This document shows, in pieces, positions 1 to 7,432 of a stretch of 33,728 bases of DNA (position 1 is its first letter; every line of letters begins with the position of its first letter). Source of the DNA: Ruminiclostridium sp. (GTDB taxonomy: Bacteria; Bacillota; Clostridia; Oscillospirales; Ruminococcaceae); NCBI GenBank assembly GCA_017941355.1, contig JAGAWN010000123.1, positions 1 through 33,728 of the forward strand. Direction: 5' to 3'. A model generated the notes under the pieces. It worked only from the letters and a program-made list of their open reading frames with translations, was not told the DNA's origin and did not search any database. The position numbers were made by a program, and so were the translations under genes.

Positions 1-60
1 CTTTGACGGCGGAACAATTATTTTTCCGGAAAGAAATGAGGGTGTGATCTTTATATCCAT
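1..60 (-). CDS. aroA: 3-phosphoshikimate 1-carboxyvinyltransferase (EPSP synthase), N-terminal fragment
   Basis: Only the first 20 codons are inside the window; the gene runs off the left edge. On the minus strand the ATG at 60-58 opens a frame reading MDIKITPSFL followed by SGKIIVPPSK. The G-x-I-x-V-PPSK pattern is the characteristic start of EPSP synthases, where the lysine contacts the substrates. The enzyme joins phosphoenolpyruvate to shikimate 3-phosphate in chorismate synthesis. It begins three bases after the aroB stop codon, so the two are almost surely one operon and probably translationally coupled, because I see no strong ribosome binding site of its own. The identification rests on 20 residues but fits the neighbour well. 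Confidence 0.82.
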   Translation of the reverse strand, partial: MDIKITPSFLSGKIIVPPSK

Positions 61-63
61 AGT

Positions 64-1113
64 TTATTCTGTTACAAGGTTTCTGAATTCTTCAACTTTC
101 ATTTTAACAATATCCGCTTTACCGACAGTCCTGCACACGATTACATTGATATCGTCCGCAAAACGTTTCTTGTCGTTCACGGAGTTTCTGAAAAGTGTTT
201 CGGCGGGAATATCTACACTGTACGGCAGTCCGTTGGTTTCGAGGCAGTCCCTCAGTCTGTCGCTGATGTTTGATGTTATCAGTCCGTGGCGCTCGGCAGC
301 GGCGGTTATCATGTACATACCCACAGCTACAGCCATACCGTGAGAGAGTCCGCAGAAATTCTGGGTCTTTTCGATAGCGTGACCGAGGGTATGTCCGAAA
401 TTGAGTATCATACGCTGACCCTTGTCGAACTCGTCGTTCTCGACTACCTGACGCTTGATATCGACGCACTGTACTATCATTTCTTCGAGGCGGTCTTTAA
501 CGGTGCCGGAAGCGATCATGTCAAACAGCTGTTCAGACCAGATCATGCCGTACTTTACGGCCTCACCCATACCGTCATGGAAGAATCTTTCCGGCAGTGT
601 CGAAAGAGTATCCGTGTCGGCAAGAACGAGCTTCGGCTGTTTGAACGCGCCGACGAGGTTTTTTCCGGCAGGTATATCCACCGCTGTCTTGCCGCCTACC
701 GAACTGTCTATCTGCGCGAGCAGGGAAGTAGGTATCTGTACATACTTTATTCCGCGCAGATATGTAGCCGCCGCAAAACCGGCAAGATCTCCGGTAACTC
801 CGCCTCCGAGGGCGATAATGCTGTCGGAGCGGGTCACACGGTTTACGGAAAGATAATCGTACAGGTTGAGCAGAACGGTATGTGATTTACTCTGTTCTCC
901 GTGAGGAAAAACAAACTCATACACTGTAAAACCGGCGCTTTCAAGGCTTGATTTCAGCATCTCGCCGTAAAGCGGGTAAACATTGTCATCGGAAACTATG
1001 ACAGTCCTACCGGGCTTCAGCACCTCGGTTATGTAGCCGGAAGCGTTCTGCAGCAGTCCGCTTCCGATAATGACATCATAGCTGTTTGATGCTTTTACTG
1101 TGATCCTGTTCAT
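64..1113 (-). CDS. aroB: 3-dehydroquinate synthase
   Basis: A 349-residue protein of the normal AroB length. It converts DAHP to 3-dehydroquinate, the second step of the shikimate pathway, using NAD and a divalent metal in the cytoplasm. Visible signatures are the NAD-binding stretch GGGVTGDLAGFAAATYLRG (about residues 103-121), the PTSLLAQIDSSVGGKT segment with the active-site lysine region (about 128-143), the GEAVKYG motif (about 183-189) and the metal-binding GHTLGHAIE (about 240-248). The ATG at 1113 has GAGAGG about seven bases upstream. It lies 40 bases downstream of the radical SAM gene and directly before aroA on the same strand, so the three are probably cotranscribed. No frameshift or missing catalytic motif is seen. 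Confidence 0.97.
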   Translation of the reverse strand: MNRITVKASNSYDVIIGSGLLQNASGYITEVLKPGRTVIVSDDNVYPLYGEMLKSSLESAGFTVYEFVFPHGEQSKSHTVLLNLYDYLSVNRVTRSDSIIALGGGVTGDLAGFAAATYLRGIKYVQIPTSLLAQIDSSVGGKTAVDIPAGKNLVGAFKQPKLVLADTDTLSTLPERFFHDGMGEAVKYGMIWSEQLFDMIASGTVKDRLEEMIVQCVDIKRQVVENDEFDKGQRMILNFGHTLGHAIEKTQNFCGLSHGMAVAVGMYMITAAAERHGLITSNISDRLRDCLETNGLPYSVDIPAETLFRNSVNDKKRFADDINVIVCRTVGKADIVKMKVEEFRNLVTE

Positions 1114-1153
1114 ATTTTTACCTCTCAGTTGACGATATTGAGATTGTTGAGGT

Positions 1154-2674
1154 TTACTGCTTGACTTCTTTCATGGTCTTGTTCTTCAAGAAGATAAACA
1201 GCTTAGGTGATACTTTTTTAAGTGTTTTCTTAGCCCAGATGAACGCGTCCTCTTTTGCCTTTGCCGTCTTGTAAAGAAATTTGCGCGGGTAGTGCTTGGA
1301 GGTTATCTTCTTGTCGAGAGCGGCTTCTTTCTTTGCGGCTTCCTCGGGCGGGAGAGCATAGATAGCCTTGTATTTGCGGACAAGCTTGTTGAAGTTGTAC
1401 GCGATGTACAGAATATCATATTTCGGGTACTGCGGCATACGAAGCTGCACCGGATCGTTCGGGTCAACGGACGGGTCAATGAATCCGCCGTCTTTTGCGG
1501 TCTTTTCGAGTATGGTCATGGGGTAGGGGTAGAAGATATTCGGTATTACCTTATCAACATCGAGCTTTGCGTTCAGCTTTATAGTCTCCAGCGAGAGTTC
1601 GATCGTCTCGTAAGGCAGCCCGACGATATTATATGTGAGGGCAGTGATCTTGTACTTTCTGAACCACTTCGCCTGCTGGATAAGCATATCGTTCTTCATG
1701 TTGCGGTGCAGGTACTTGCGGCGGAACTCCTCATTTCCGTTTTCAAGACCGATATCTATCATGTAGCAGCCGCCCTCTTTGAGCATACGCACCATTTCTT
1801 CGTCAAGCACGTCAAAACGCAGGTTGCAGTTGAAAGGGAGGTTGATACGTTCGATGTACATGGGCATGAATTCATAGAACCATTCCTTGTACATATTGAA
1901 AATAGCGTCACGGAACTCGATGAACTTTATGAACGGATACTTTTTTATAAGCAGTTCAAGAAGCTCGATAGACTTTTCCGGACTTCTGAAACGGCAGTAT
2001 TTCTTCTTGTTGGGGTAGATGTTGCGGAACTGTGAGTTTCCGCAGTATGTGCAGCTGAACAGGCAGCCGCGCGACAGCATGACCATTGCGGTGAAGTTCT
2101 TTGAACGGTCGAGATTCTCATAATCAAAGAGGTCAAAATCGGGGAAAGGAAGCTCGTCCAGATCTTCGATGAGCGGACGGACGGGGTTCTTTTTGTATGT
2201 GCCGTCCGGGAGGTTGTAGTGCATACTGAGGATATCGGTTCTCATTTCACCGTCGCGCAGGCTGTCCATGAGTTCAAGGATAGGGTATTCGCCCTCTCCC
2301 TCACAGACAATATCCACTCCGCGAATCTTTGCGCATTCGTCCGGAACGAGGATAGCGTGATATCCGCCGATAAGGACAGGGATATCCGGCAGGTTGTCGT
2401 CAAGCCAGCCGCACATCTCGGTTATGAAAGGTATCGCTGTGGTTCTTGCTGTAAAACCGATAAGATCGGGCTTGAAGCTGTTCACCTTGTCGAGAAATTC
2501 ATTTTTCTCTGGCATATAAAGTTCATGGTACAGTTTAACGTCATGTCCGCCGCCCTTGACAACGGCAGATATGGAAGCAAGCCCCTCGCTGTAGTTGCCG
2601 AGTTTATTCTTGCTGTATTTGTCCTCTTCCAGAAAATCCGGGTAAATGAGCAGTAATCTCTTTTGTTCAGCCAT
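1154..2674 (-). CDS. B12-binding domain radical SAM protein
   Basis: About 506 residues. The N-terminal 150 residues form a cobalamin-binding Rossmann-like domain (LIYPDF start, then GFTARTT and IGGYHA), followed by a radical SAM core with the cluster motif CLFSCTYC (CxxxCxxC) near residue 210 and a lysine-rich C terminus. Proteins of this architecture do methylations, ring contractions or other radical chemistry on lipids, cofactors and natural products; the substrate cannot be read from sequence. It is the first gene of a transcript that continues into aroB and aroA, but nothing shows a shikimate role. I chose the ATG at 2674 because GGAGAA sits about six bases upstream; a longer start at 2686 is possible but has a poor ribosome binding site. 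Confidence 0.88.
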   Translation of the reverse strand: MAEQKRLLLIYPDFLEEDKYSKNKLGNYSEGLASISAVVKGGGHDVKLYHELYMPEKNEFLDKVNSFKPDLIGFTARTTAIPFITEMCGWLDDNLPDIPVLIGGYHAILVPDECAKIRGVDIVCEGEGEYPILELMDSLRDGEMRTDILSMHYNLPDGTYKKNPVRPLIEDLDELPFPDFDLFDYENLDRSKNFTAMVMLSRGCLFSCTYCGNSQFRNIYPNKKKYCRFRSPEKSIELLELLIKKYPFIKFIEFRDAIFNMYKEWFYEFMPMYIERINLPFNCNLRFDVLDEEMVRMLKEGGCYMIDIGLENGNEEFRRKYLHRNMKNDMLIQQAKWFRKYKITALTYNIVGLPYETIELSLETIKLNAKLDVDKVIPNIFYPYPMTILEKTAKDGGFIDPSVDPNDPVQLRMPQYPKYDILYIAYNFNKLVRKYKAIYALPPEEAAKKEAALDKKITSKHYPRKFLYKTAKAKEDAFIWAKKTLKKVSPKLFIFLKNKTMKEVKQ

Positions 2675-2727
2675 TTTGTTCTCCATTCCAAATGTCTTTC
2701 GACAGTCTGTATTTACATATATACTAT

Positions 2728-2756
2728 ATTTTAACTCAAAACACAGAATATGTCAA
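2728..2756 (-). promoter_or_regulatory. Sigma-A type promoter of the radical SAM-aroB-aroA operon
   Basis: On the minus strand TTGACA (2756-2751), a 17-base spacer, then TAAAAT (2733-2728), about 50 bases before the start codon. This is a perfect -35 and a five-of-six -10 at the ideal spacing. Confidence 0.72.
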
Positions 2757-2842
2757 GTATTTTCGCTTATTTTGTGTAATAATTAATTACAAAACCATAT
2801 ATATTGTTGTATAGACAAGCAAAAAGATATCGGAGGTCTGCA

Positions 2843-4489
2843 ATGAGCGCAAATAAAGGTTTTTTTCGCAACGCGGCAGTAATGTTCATAGCAATGTTCA
2901 TATCCAAGGGACTGGGCGCGGTGCTTAAAATCCCGCTCGGGAACATTCTCGGCGGTGAGGGAATGGGCTATTTCACAACCGCGTACAGTATTTTCACTCC
3001 TGTCCTGTCGTTTGCCTGTGCGGGGATACCTACTATTCTGACGCGCACGGTAGCGGGTTATACGGCAGGCGGGAAATACGGCAGGATACGGACAGCCCGC
3101 CGCTGTTCGCTGCTGCTGGCGCTGATTCTCGGAGTGGCGGGTGCGGCGGTCATATATATCACCGCTGTTCCTTTTGTATGCTATATAGCAAATTCTCCGG
3201 ACAGTCTGCCGGGTGTACTGCTGATAGCTCCGGCGACTCTGTTCTGCTCGGTCACAGCAGTTTACCGCGGATACTATGAGGGGCTTTCCGACACTCTTCC
3301 GACAGCACTTTCTCAGGTGATAGAATCATTCGTGAAAGCACTGCTCGGTGTGGGGCTATCATGGTTCGTGTATGCGAACGGAGTCCGTTTCTTCGGTTCA
3401 CAGAGCGCTGCGCTGCCTTATGCGGCTGCGGCTGCCATTCTCGGAGTAACTGTCAGCGAGTTTTGCGGAATGGTGTTCATGCTTTGCCGTTCCCGCAGAA
3501 AGTCAGACAGTTATGACGCTTACGGCGGGAAACTGTCCGGAAGTGAGTTGTTTTCGCTGTGCAGAGAACTGTTCATGCGCTCACTTCCGATATCGCTTGG
3601 AGCCGCGGCGTCGAATCTGCTTTCCCTTGCCGATATGCTTACAGTCTCAAACTGCATAAATCTCTCGGCTGATATTTTTGGCAGTTATTGGGCTGATAAT
3701 ACATTACTTTCAAAGATCTCCCAAGACTGTTCAGATGTCGGGAATTTTATGTACGGTTGCTATGCGGGGATAATAATGTCGGTGTATATGCTTGCTGCCG
3801 CCGCGTCCGGGATAGTGGCAAGATGCGCATTGCCGCGTCTGACTTATGCTGCCGAGTGCGGAAGCGGAGCAGAGCATGAGATCAAGCTGCTTATAAAGGG
3901 GACTTCTGTTATCAGCGCACCGATAACTCTGTTTATGGCAGTTCTTGCGGAACCGATACTGCGGCTGCTGTATCCGTCGCGTCTGACGGAAGCGGAAGTA
4001 AGCGCTCTGCCTCTGGCGCTGCTCAGTGCCGGCGGAACTGCCGCCGCTCTTCTCGGCTCAGTTTGCGTGATATTCCATGCTTACGGAGACTTCGGATCCC
4101 CGATAAGAATAACGCTTATATGCGGCGCATTGAAACTGCTGTTGAACATCGCGTTCATACCGGTACCGATGCTGAACATATCCGGAGCTGCCATATCGTC
4201 GGTGCTTTCAAATGCGGTGTGTCTCATATACGCGGTTAAAAGCGTCAGAAAACGTTTCGGCATAAGTACAGGCTGTATCAGATACACTTTGCCGTCTTTG
4301 TTCGCGGCAGTGAGCGGAGCTGTAGGAACGTATCTGTTTTTCCGCGGGCTTGAAGCAGGAGCCGGGATACCGGCTTCGATGCTGATATCGGTCATACTCG
4401 GCGGAATTATGTACGCTCTGATACTTTTCATCTGCGACAGTGAGGATTGTGCCGCTGTAATACGGCTGCTGCGAAGAAGAAACGCGTAG
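2843..4489 (+). CDS. SpoVB/YabM-like lipid flippase (MATE/MVF family membrane protein)
   Basis: About 548 residues, highly hydrophobic, with roughly fourteen predicted membrane segments typical of the polysaccharide transporter/MurJ-like branch of the MOP superfamily. The N terminus (AAVMFIAMFISKGLGAVLKIPLGNILGGEGMG, residues about 10-40, here given only as a location) is the family signature region. Members flip lipid-linked glycans; SpoVB acts in spore cortex formation, and the B. subtilis gene at this chromosomal position is yabM, next to yabN (MazG). That conserved order, continued here, supports assignment to the YabM/SpoVB group rather than an exopolysaccharide flippase. The ATG at 2843 has GGAGGT seven bases upstream; an in-frame ATG at 2804 has none. 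It is divergent from the radical SAM operon. Confidence 0.88.
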   Translation: MSANKGFFRNAAVMFIAMFISKGLGAVLKIPLGNILGGEGMGYFTTAYSIFTPVLSFACAGIPTILTRTVAGYTAGGKYGRIRTARRCSLLLALILGVAGAAVIYITAVPFVCYIANSPDSLPGVLLIAPATLFCSVTAVYRGYYEGLSDTLPTALSQVIESFVKALLGVGLSWFVYANGVRFFGSQSAALPYAAAAAILGVTVSEFCGMVFMLCRSRRKSDSYDAYGGKLSGSELFSLCRELFMRSLPISLGAAASNLLSLADMLTVSNCINLSADIFGSYWADNTLLSKISQDCSDVGNFMYGCYAGIIMSVYMLAAAASGIVARCALPRLTYAAECGSGAEHEIKLLIKGTSVISAPITLFMAVLAEPILRLLYPSRLTEAEVSALPLALLSAGGTAAALLGSVCVIFHAYGDFGSPIRITLICGALKLLLNIAFIPVPMLNISGAAISSVLSNAVCLIYAVKSVRKRFGISTGCIRYTLPSLFAAVSGAVGTYLFFRGLEAGAGIPASMLISVILGGIMYALILFICDSEDCAAVIRLLRRRNA

Positions 4490-4547
4490 ATATCCCCCAA
4501 AGATAACTGTTATTGATTCAGTTTCAAAATGTTTTTTCAAATTACTC

Positions 4548-4576
4548 TTGTAATTTCCTCCGGAATGTGATAGAAT
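4548..4576 (+). promoter_or_regulatory. Sigma-A type promoter before mazG
   Basis: TTGTAA (4548-4553), 17 bases, TAGAAT (4571-4576). It lies about 30 bases before the mazG start and after the yabM-like gene, so the mazG-to-divIC genes can be transcribed separately from the flippase gene. Confidence 0.6.
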
Positions 4577-4607
4577 GGTTTACATCAAATCCCGGAGGAA
4601 AAATAAT

Positions 4608-5402
4608 ATGTTTGAGATCAAAGAAAAGTACAATATCGACGATCTGCGTGAGATAATGAAAGAACTGCGCAGTGAACACGGCTGTCCGTGGGATAAGGTA
4701 CAGACACATGAATCCATACGCATGGACGTACTTGAGGAAGCATACGAAGTTGCCGAGGCGATCGACAGCGGCAGCAGCGATCTGCTCAAGGAGGAACTGG
4801 GAGATCTTCTGCTCCAGGTCGTTTTTCATAGTGAACTGGAAGATGAACAAAGCAGATTCAACTTTGATGACGTCTGCGACGGTATCTGCAAAAAGCTTGT
4901 TTACCGTCACCCTCATGTGTTCGGTGACATAACCGCAAACACTCCGGAGGAAGTGCTGAAAAACTGGGATAATCTGAAATCCGCGTCAAAGAACGAAGAA
5001 AAGGCTTCCGACAGGCTGAGAAGCGTTCCGAAGCTGCTTCCGGCGTTGATGCGGGCTGAAAAAGTCGGCAAACGTGCGTCAAGAGTAGGTATGGATTTCA
5101 GTTCGGTAAATGAAGTTATCGACAGGCTAAGAAGTGAGATTAGCGAACTTGAAACCGCACTGCAAGAAAACTCTGACGCAAAAATAGAAGAAGAGTTGGG
5201 AGATATCCTGTTTTCATGCACCAATTTGTCAAGATTTTTGGAAAAAGATAGCGAAAAAGCCTTGACATTTGCGATAAATAAGTTTATAATACGTTTTAGT
5301 GGAGTTGAGGCTATGCTTGAAAAAGAGGGCAGAACTTTTACCGAAGCTACGCCCGAAGAGCTTGAAAAGCTCTGGGAGCAGGTCAAGACCGACTCGCAGT
5401 AA
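4608..5402 (+). CDS. mazG: Nucleoside triphosphate pyrophosphohydrolase (MazG)
   Basis: A 264-residue protein, the same size as E. coli MazG. It hydrolyses (deoxy)nucleoside triphosphates to the monophosphate and pyrophosphate, clearing damaged nucleotides. Two MazG helical domains are visible: the first with [11 protein letters not shown] (residues about 24-34) and the metal-binding [10 protein letters not shown] (about 65-74), the second with [10 protein letters not shown] (about 191-200). In B. subtilis the orthologue YabN carries an added methyltransferase domain, which is absent here. The ATG at 4608 has CCGGAGG eight bases upstream; the in-frame ATG at 4575 overlaps the promoter -10 region and is unlikely. 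Its 3' part contains a consensus promoter (5262-5290) for the downstream gene. Confidence 0.96.
   Translation: MFEIKEKYNIDDLREIMKELRSEHGCPWDKVQTHESIRMDVLEEAYEVAEAIDSGSSDLLKEELGDLLLQVVFHSELEDEQSRFNFDDVCDGICKKLVYRHPHVFGDITANTPEEVLKNWDNLKSASKNEEKASDRLRSVPKLLPALMRAEKVGKRASRVGMDFSSVNEVIDRLRSEISELETALQENSDAKIEEELGDILFSCTNLSRFLEKDSEKALTFAINKFIIRFSGVEAMLEKEGRTFTEATPEELEKLWEQVKTDSQ
5262..5290 (+). promoter_or_regulatory. Consensus sigma-A promoter inside mazG, driving hup
   Basis: TTGACA (5262-5267), exactly 17 bases, TATAAT (5285-5290): a full consensus match lying within the coding frame of mazG (codons for [12 protein letters not shown]). The HU start codon is about 175 bases downstream, so HU could be expressed far above mazG. 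The match itself is direct observation; activity is inference. Confidence 0.75.
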
Positions 5403-5472
5403 CCCGTTGTACGGCACATACTCCGGGAAACGCATAAATTATATTCCAAATCATTTTTTATGGAGGTTTAAA

Positions 5473-5748
5473 ATGACTAAGGCAGAATTGATTTCGGCTA
5501 TTGCCGAAAAGACCGAGCTGAGCAAGAAAGACTCCGAAAAGGCTCTTAATGCAGTGGTCGGCGTTATTTCCGATACTCTTGCTAAGGGCGATAAGATCCA
5601 GCTTGTAGGCTTCGGCACATTTGAAACGCGTGAGCGCAAGGCTCGTGAAGGTATCAACCCTCAGACAAAGAAAAAGATAAAGATCCCGGCAACGAAAGTT
5701 CCCGCATTCAAGGCTGGCAGAGCATTAAAGGATGCTGTAGCTAAGTAA
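5473..5748 (+). CDS. hup: HU family DNA-binding protein
   Basis: A 91-residue histone-like protein, the standard HU length. It binds and bends DNA as a dimer, compacting the nucleoid. The N terminus [20 protein letters not shown], the [20 protein letters not shown] arm region (residues about 47-66, with the intercalating proline in the NPQT part) and the C-terminal [14 protein letters not shown] all match the family. The start at 5473 has TGGAGG ten bases upstream; the longer in-frame extension to 5299 overlaps mazG and is not protein-like. It lies between mazG and rqcP, an arrangement common in clostridia. A strong promoter inside mazG and a terminator-like hairpin after the gene suggest an independently abundant transcript. 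Confidence 0.97.
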   Translation: MTKAELISAIAEKTELSKKDSEKALNAVVGVISDTLAKGDKIQLVGFGTFETRERKAREGINPQTKKKIKIPATKVPAFKAGRALKDAVAK

Positions 5749-5809
5749 GAACAGCGGTTTTGATAACAGTGCCGGTCAGTGCGCCTGTCCGCGCATGAAA
5801 ACCGGTATA

Positions 5810-5846
5810 AAGTGGATTCGGCAGCCGCTGGATCCGCTTTTGTTTT
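5810..5846 (+). terminator. Intergenic rho-independent terminator or attenuator between hup and rqcP
   Basis: A ten-pair stem (5810-5819 with 5830-5839, including two G-U pairs) is followed by TTTTGTTTT. It would end most hup transcripts just before the rqcP ribosome binding site and so lower expression of the downstream genes. The interrupted T tract suggests partial termination. Confidence 0.55.
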
Positions 5847-5856
5847 AGGAGGAAGT

Positions 5857-6096
5857 ATGAGACTTGACAAGTATCTTAAAGTATCAAGACTTATAAAGCG
5901 CCGCACAGTTGCCAATGAGGCATGCGACGCTGAGAAAGTAAGCGTAAACGGCAAGCCCGCACGCGCTTCTTACGATGTGAAAACCGGCGATGTGATTGAG
6001 ATAAATATCGGTAAAACACCGCTGAAAGTGCGTGTTGTAAAGGTTGCCGAGGTTGTCGGAAAAGACGGCGCAGGCGATCTGTATGAAGTGATCTGA
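5857..6096 (+). CDS. rqcP: S4-domain ribosome quality control protein RqcP (YabO)
   Basis: A 79-residue protein made almost entirely of an S4 RNA-binding domain: MRLDKYLKVSRLIKRRTVA, then the turn KVSVNGKPARASYDVKTGD, then the beta strand VIEINIG. Size and position (between MazG/HU and YabP) match B. subtilis YabO, now called RqcP, which binds stalled 50S subunits with RqcH and helps add alanine tails to trapped nascent chains. No RqcH gene is in this window, which is usual. The ATG at 5857 has TAGGAGG seven bases upstream; the longer frame from 5779 lacks a ribosome binding site and covers the terminator hairpin. Confidence 0.92.
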   Translation: MRLDKYLKVSRLIKRRTVANEACDAEKVSVNGKPARASYDVKTGDVIEINIGKTPLKVRVVKVAEVVGKDGAGDLYEVI

Positions 6097-6110
6097 AAAA
6101 CGTGTTCTAA

Positions 6111-6165
6111 ACGGCTCCGGCAGGACATACTATAGTTATACAAAGACTTGTACACCAGGAGCCGT
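6111..6165 (+). promoter_or_regulatory. Inverted repeat that can hide the yabP ribosome binding site
   Basis: ACGGCTCC (6111-6118) is perfectly complementary to GGAGCCGT (6158-6165). The right arm contains the AGGAG ribosome binding site used by yabP, four to eight bases before its start at 6169. In RNA the eight-pair stem with a 39-base loop would block ribosome access, so yabP translation may depend on opening this hairpin or on a transcript starting inside the loop. Confidence 0.5.
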
Positions 6166-6168
6166 AAT

Positions 6169-6426
6169 ATGAACAGCAGCATAACTATTGAACACCGCAG
6201 CATGATGACGTTATCCGGAGTGAGATCCGTTGAACGCATAACCGACAGTTCTGTTTCCGTATTCACTGAGGAGGGCGATATGGTTATACGCGGAGAAAGA
6301 CTGGAAACGGACGAGTTTAACCCTGAATCCGGCATTCTTGTTATTAAAGGCAGGATAGATTCGCTGGTATATACAACGGAAAAGCACCACCTTTCCGACA
6401 ACATTATAACCAGATTGTTCAGGTAA
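6169..6426 (+). CDS. yabP: Sporulation protein YabP
   Basis: An 85-residue protein of the YabP/YqfC family. It begins MNSSITIEHRSMMTLSGVRS and contains the family pattern of short beta strands ending in KGRIDSLVYT. YabP is required at an early stage of sporulation in B. subtilis, where it is made in the mother cell under SigE together with YabQ; its biochemical role is unknown. The gene order rqcP-yabP-yabQ-divIC is the classic one. I chose 6169 because AGGAG is seven bases upstream. An in-frame ATG at 6148 has no such site. The ribosome binding site lies in the arm of an inverted repeat. Confidence 0.9.
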   Translation: MNSSITIEHRSMMTLSGVRSVERITDSSVSVFTEEGDMVIRGERLETDEFNPESGILVIKGRIDSLVYTTEKHHLSDNIITRLFR

Positions 6427-6440
6427 GGCGGTGATCGTGA

Positions 6441-6998
6441 ATGTTTGAATCCGATGAAACGATCCTTGCAATGCTTGGCATATATTCGGCAGTCGGCTTC
6501 TGCCTTGCAGTCCTGTACAATGTTCTGCGCTTTTTCAGACTGGCTTTCCCGGAATTCAGGAAAGCGGCTGCCGTATCTGACTTTATGTTCGCGGCAACAG
6601 CCGGATTGGTTATGTTCGCTTTTTCGGTTGACAACGGGACCGGTTTTTTCAGACTTTACTATGTGGCGGCTGCTGCATTCGGCTTTGCGCTGAACATGGT
6701 AACTCTGGGACTTGCTGTTCCGCCGGCTGCAAAGCTCTCGGGAAAGCTGTTCAGGCTGATCGGGAATATGATCTGCCGTATTGTCATGGTTCCTGTGAAT
6801 TTGCTTTGTAATATTTCGACATATATTTGTTCAAATCTACAAAAATATGTGTCAAAAATAGCTGAAAAGCGTAAAACATACTTGAAAAAACGCAGGGAAA
6901 TGGTGTATAATAATTTAGATCATAAAATAGGAGAGATATATACGGAAGGCGGTGAAAACAGAAATGCCATTAAAGCAAAAGTCAGGAAAATCATTTAA
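6441..6998 (+). CDS. yabQ: Spore cortex biosynthesis protein YabQ
   Basis: A 185-residue membrane protein with about four to five hydrophobic segments in the first 130 residues and a basic cytoplasmic tail (AEKRKTYLKKRREM region). YabQ is a SigE-dependent membrane protein needed for cortex formation in B. subtilis. The assignment rests on its length, the hydrophobic pattern, the YNVLRFFRL motif near residue 26 and its place between yabP and divIC. The ribosome binding site AAGGCGGTGA is repeated almost exactly in front of divIC. The end of the gene overlaps divIC by 35 bases. Confidence 0.87.
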   Translation: MFESDETILAMLGIYSAVGFCLAVLYNVLRFFRLAFPEFRKAAAVSDFMFAATAGLVMFAFSVDNGTGFFRLYYVAAAAFGFALNMVTLGLAVPPAAKLSGKLFRLIGNMICRIVMVPVNLLCNISTYICSNLQKYVSKIAEKRKTYLKKRREMVYNNLDHKIGEIYTEGGENRNAIKAKVRKII

Positions 6999-7266
6999 GC
7001 TTCCTTTCATATTTGCGTTTGCTGCTTTTGTTGCATTGGCATACGCTGTTGTAAACCTTGTCGCTATGCAGGTTGAGATATCACAGAAATCCGCCGAATA
7101 CGATGCGCTTTCCGAAAAGCTATATGCTCTTCGCACCGAGAATGAGCGGCTTGAACGCTATACAAGCGATGAATACAGAAGCGGTTATGTTGAAGAAATA
7201 GCCCGCGAGGAACTGGATTATTCCTATTCCGATGAAAAAATCTACTATTTTGTACCGAGTAATTGA
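6964..7266 (+). CDS. divIC: Septum formation initiator, DivIC/FtsB family
   Basis: About 100 residues: a short basic cytoplasmic tail, one membrane segment (FAFAAFVALAYAVVNLVAMQV, around residues 15-35), then a coiled coil (EISQKSAEYDALSEKLYALRTENERLE) and the EIAREELDYS segment typical of DivIC/FtsB. It joins FtsL and DivIB/FtsQ in the divisome. The ATG at 6964 is preferred over a GTG at 6952, because AAGGCGGTGA, also used for yabQ, lies eight bases before it. The gene overlaps the end of yabQ, implying coupled translation of a division and a sporulation protein, as in Bacillus. Confidence 0.9.
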   Translation: MPLKQKSGKSFKLPFIFAFAAFVALAYAVVNLVAMQVEISQKSAEYDALSEKLYALRTENERLERYTSDEYRSGYVEEIAREELDYSYSDEKIYYFVPSN

Positions 7267-7274
7267 GAAAAGAA

Positions 7275-7382
7275 ATGAGAAATAAAAACAGAGAAGGTTT
7301 AAAGACCGTTTACCGCGTAATCGCGCTTATCGTGGCGGTAATAATGATAATAGGAATTGTTCTCGGAAGCTTCTATGTATGA
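7275..7382 (+). CDS. Putative 35-residue single-pass membrane peptide after divIC
   Basis: A short frame from ATG 7275 to TGA 7380-7382 that encodes a basic N terminus (MRNKNREGLKTVYR) followed by about 18 hydrophobic residues (VIALIVAVIMIIGIVLGSF). It starts eight bases after the divIC stop, has a weak GAGAAAAG site upstream, and ends twelve bases before the operon terminator. The clean charge-then-membrane layout and the tight position argue for a real small protein, possibly a divisome or spore-envelope accessory. I recognise no family, and a chance frame cannot be excluded. Confidence 0.5.
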   Translation: MRNKNREGLKTVYRVIALIVAVIMIIGIVLGSFYV

Positions 7383-7393
7383 TTCCGTGTATG

Positions 7394-7426
7394 AAACCCC
7401 CGTATTCTGCTGAATACGGGGGTTTT
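7394..7426 (+). terminator. Bidirectional rho-independent terminator of the yab/divIC block and the deaminase gene
   Basis: A perfect 14-pair stem (7394-7407 with 7412-7425) with loop TGCT, flanked by AAA on the left and TTTT on the right. It lies between two converging transcripts and can serve both. Confidence 0.9.
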
Positions 7427-7432
7427 CTGTGT

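Noticed and set aside
64-885. Open frames opposite aroB
   Set aside because: They are shadows of a strongly conserved gene and lack ribosome binding sites or recognisable domains.
2697-2704. 0A box upstream of the radical SAM gene
   Set aside because: Only a partial TTCGACA core lying after the promoter; too weak to claim.
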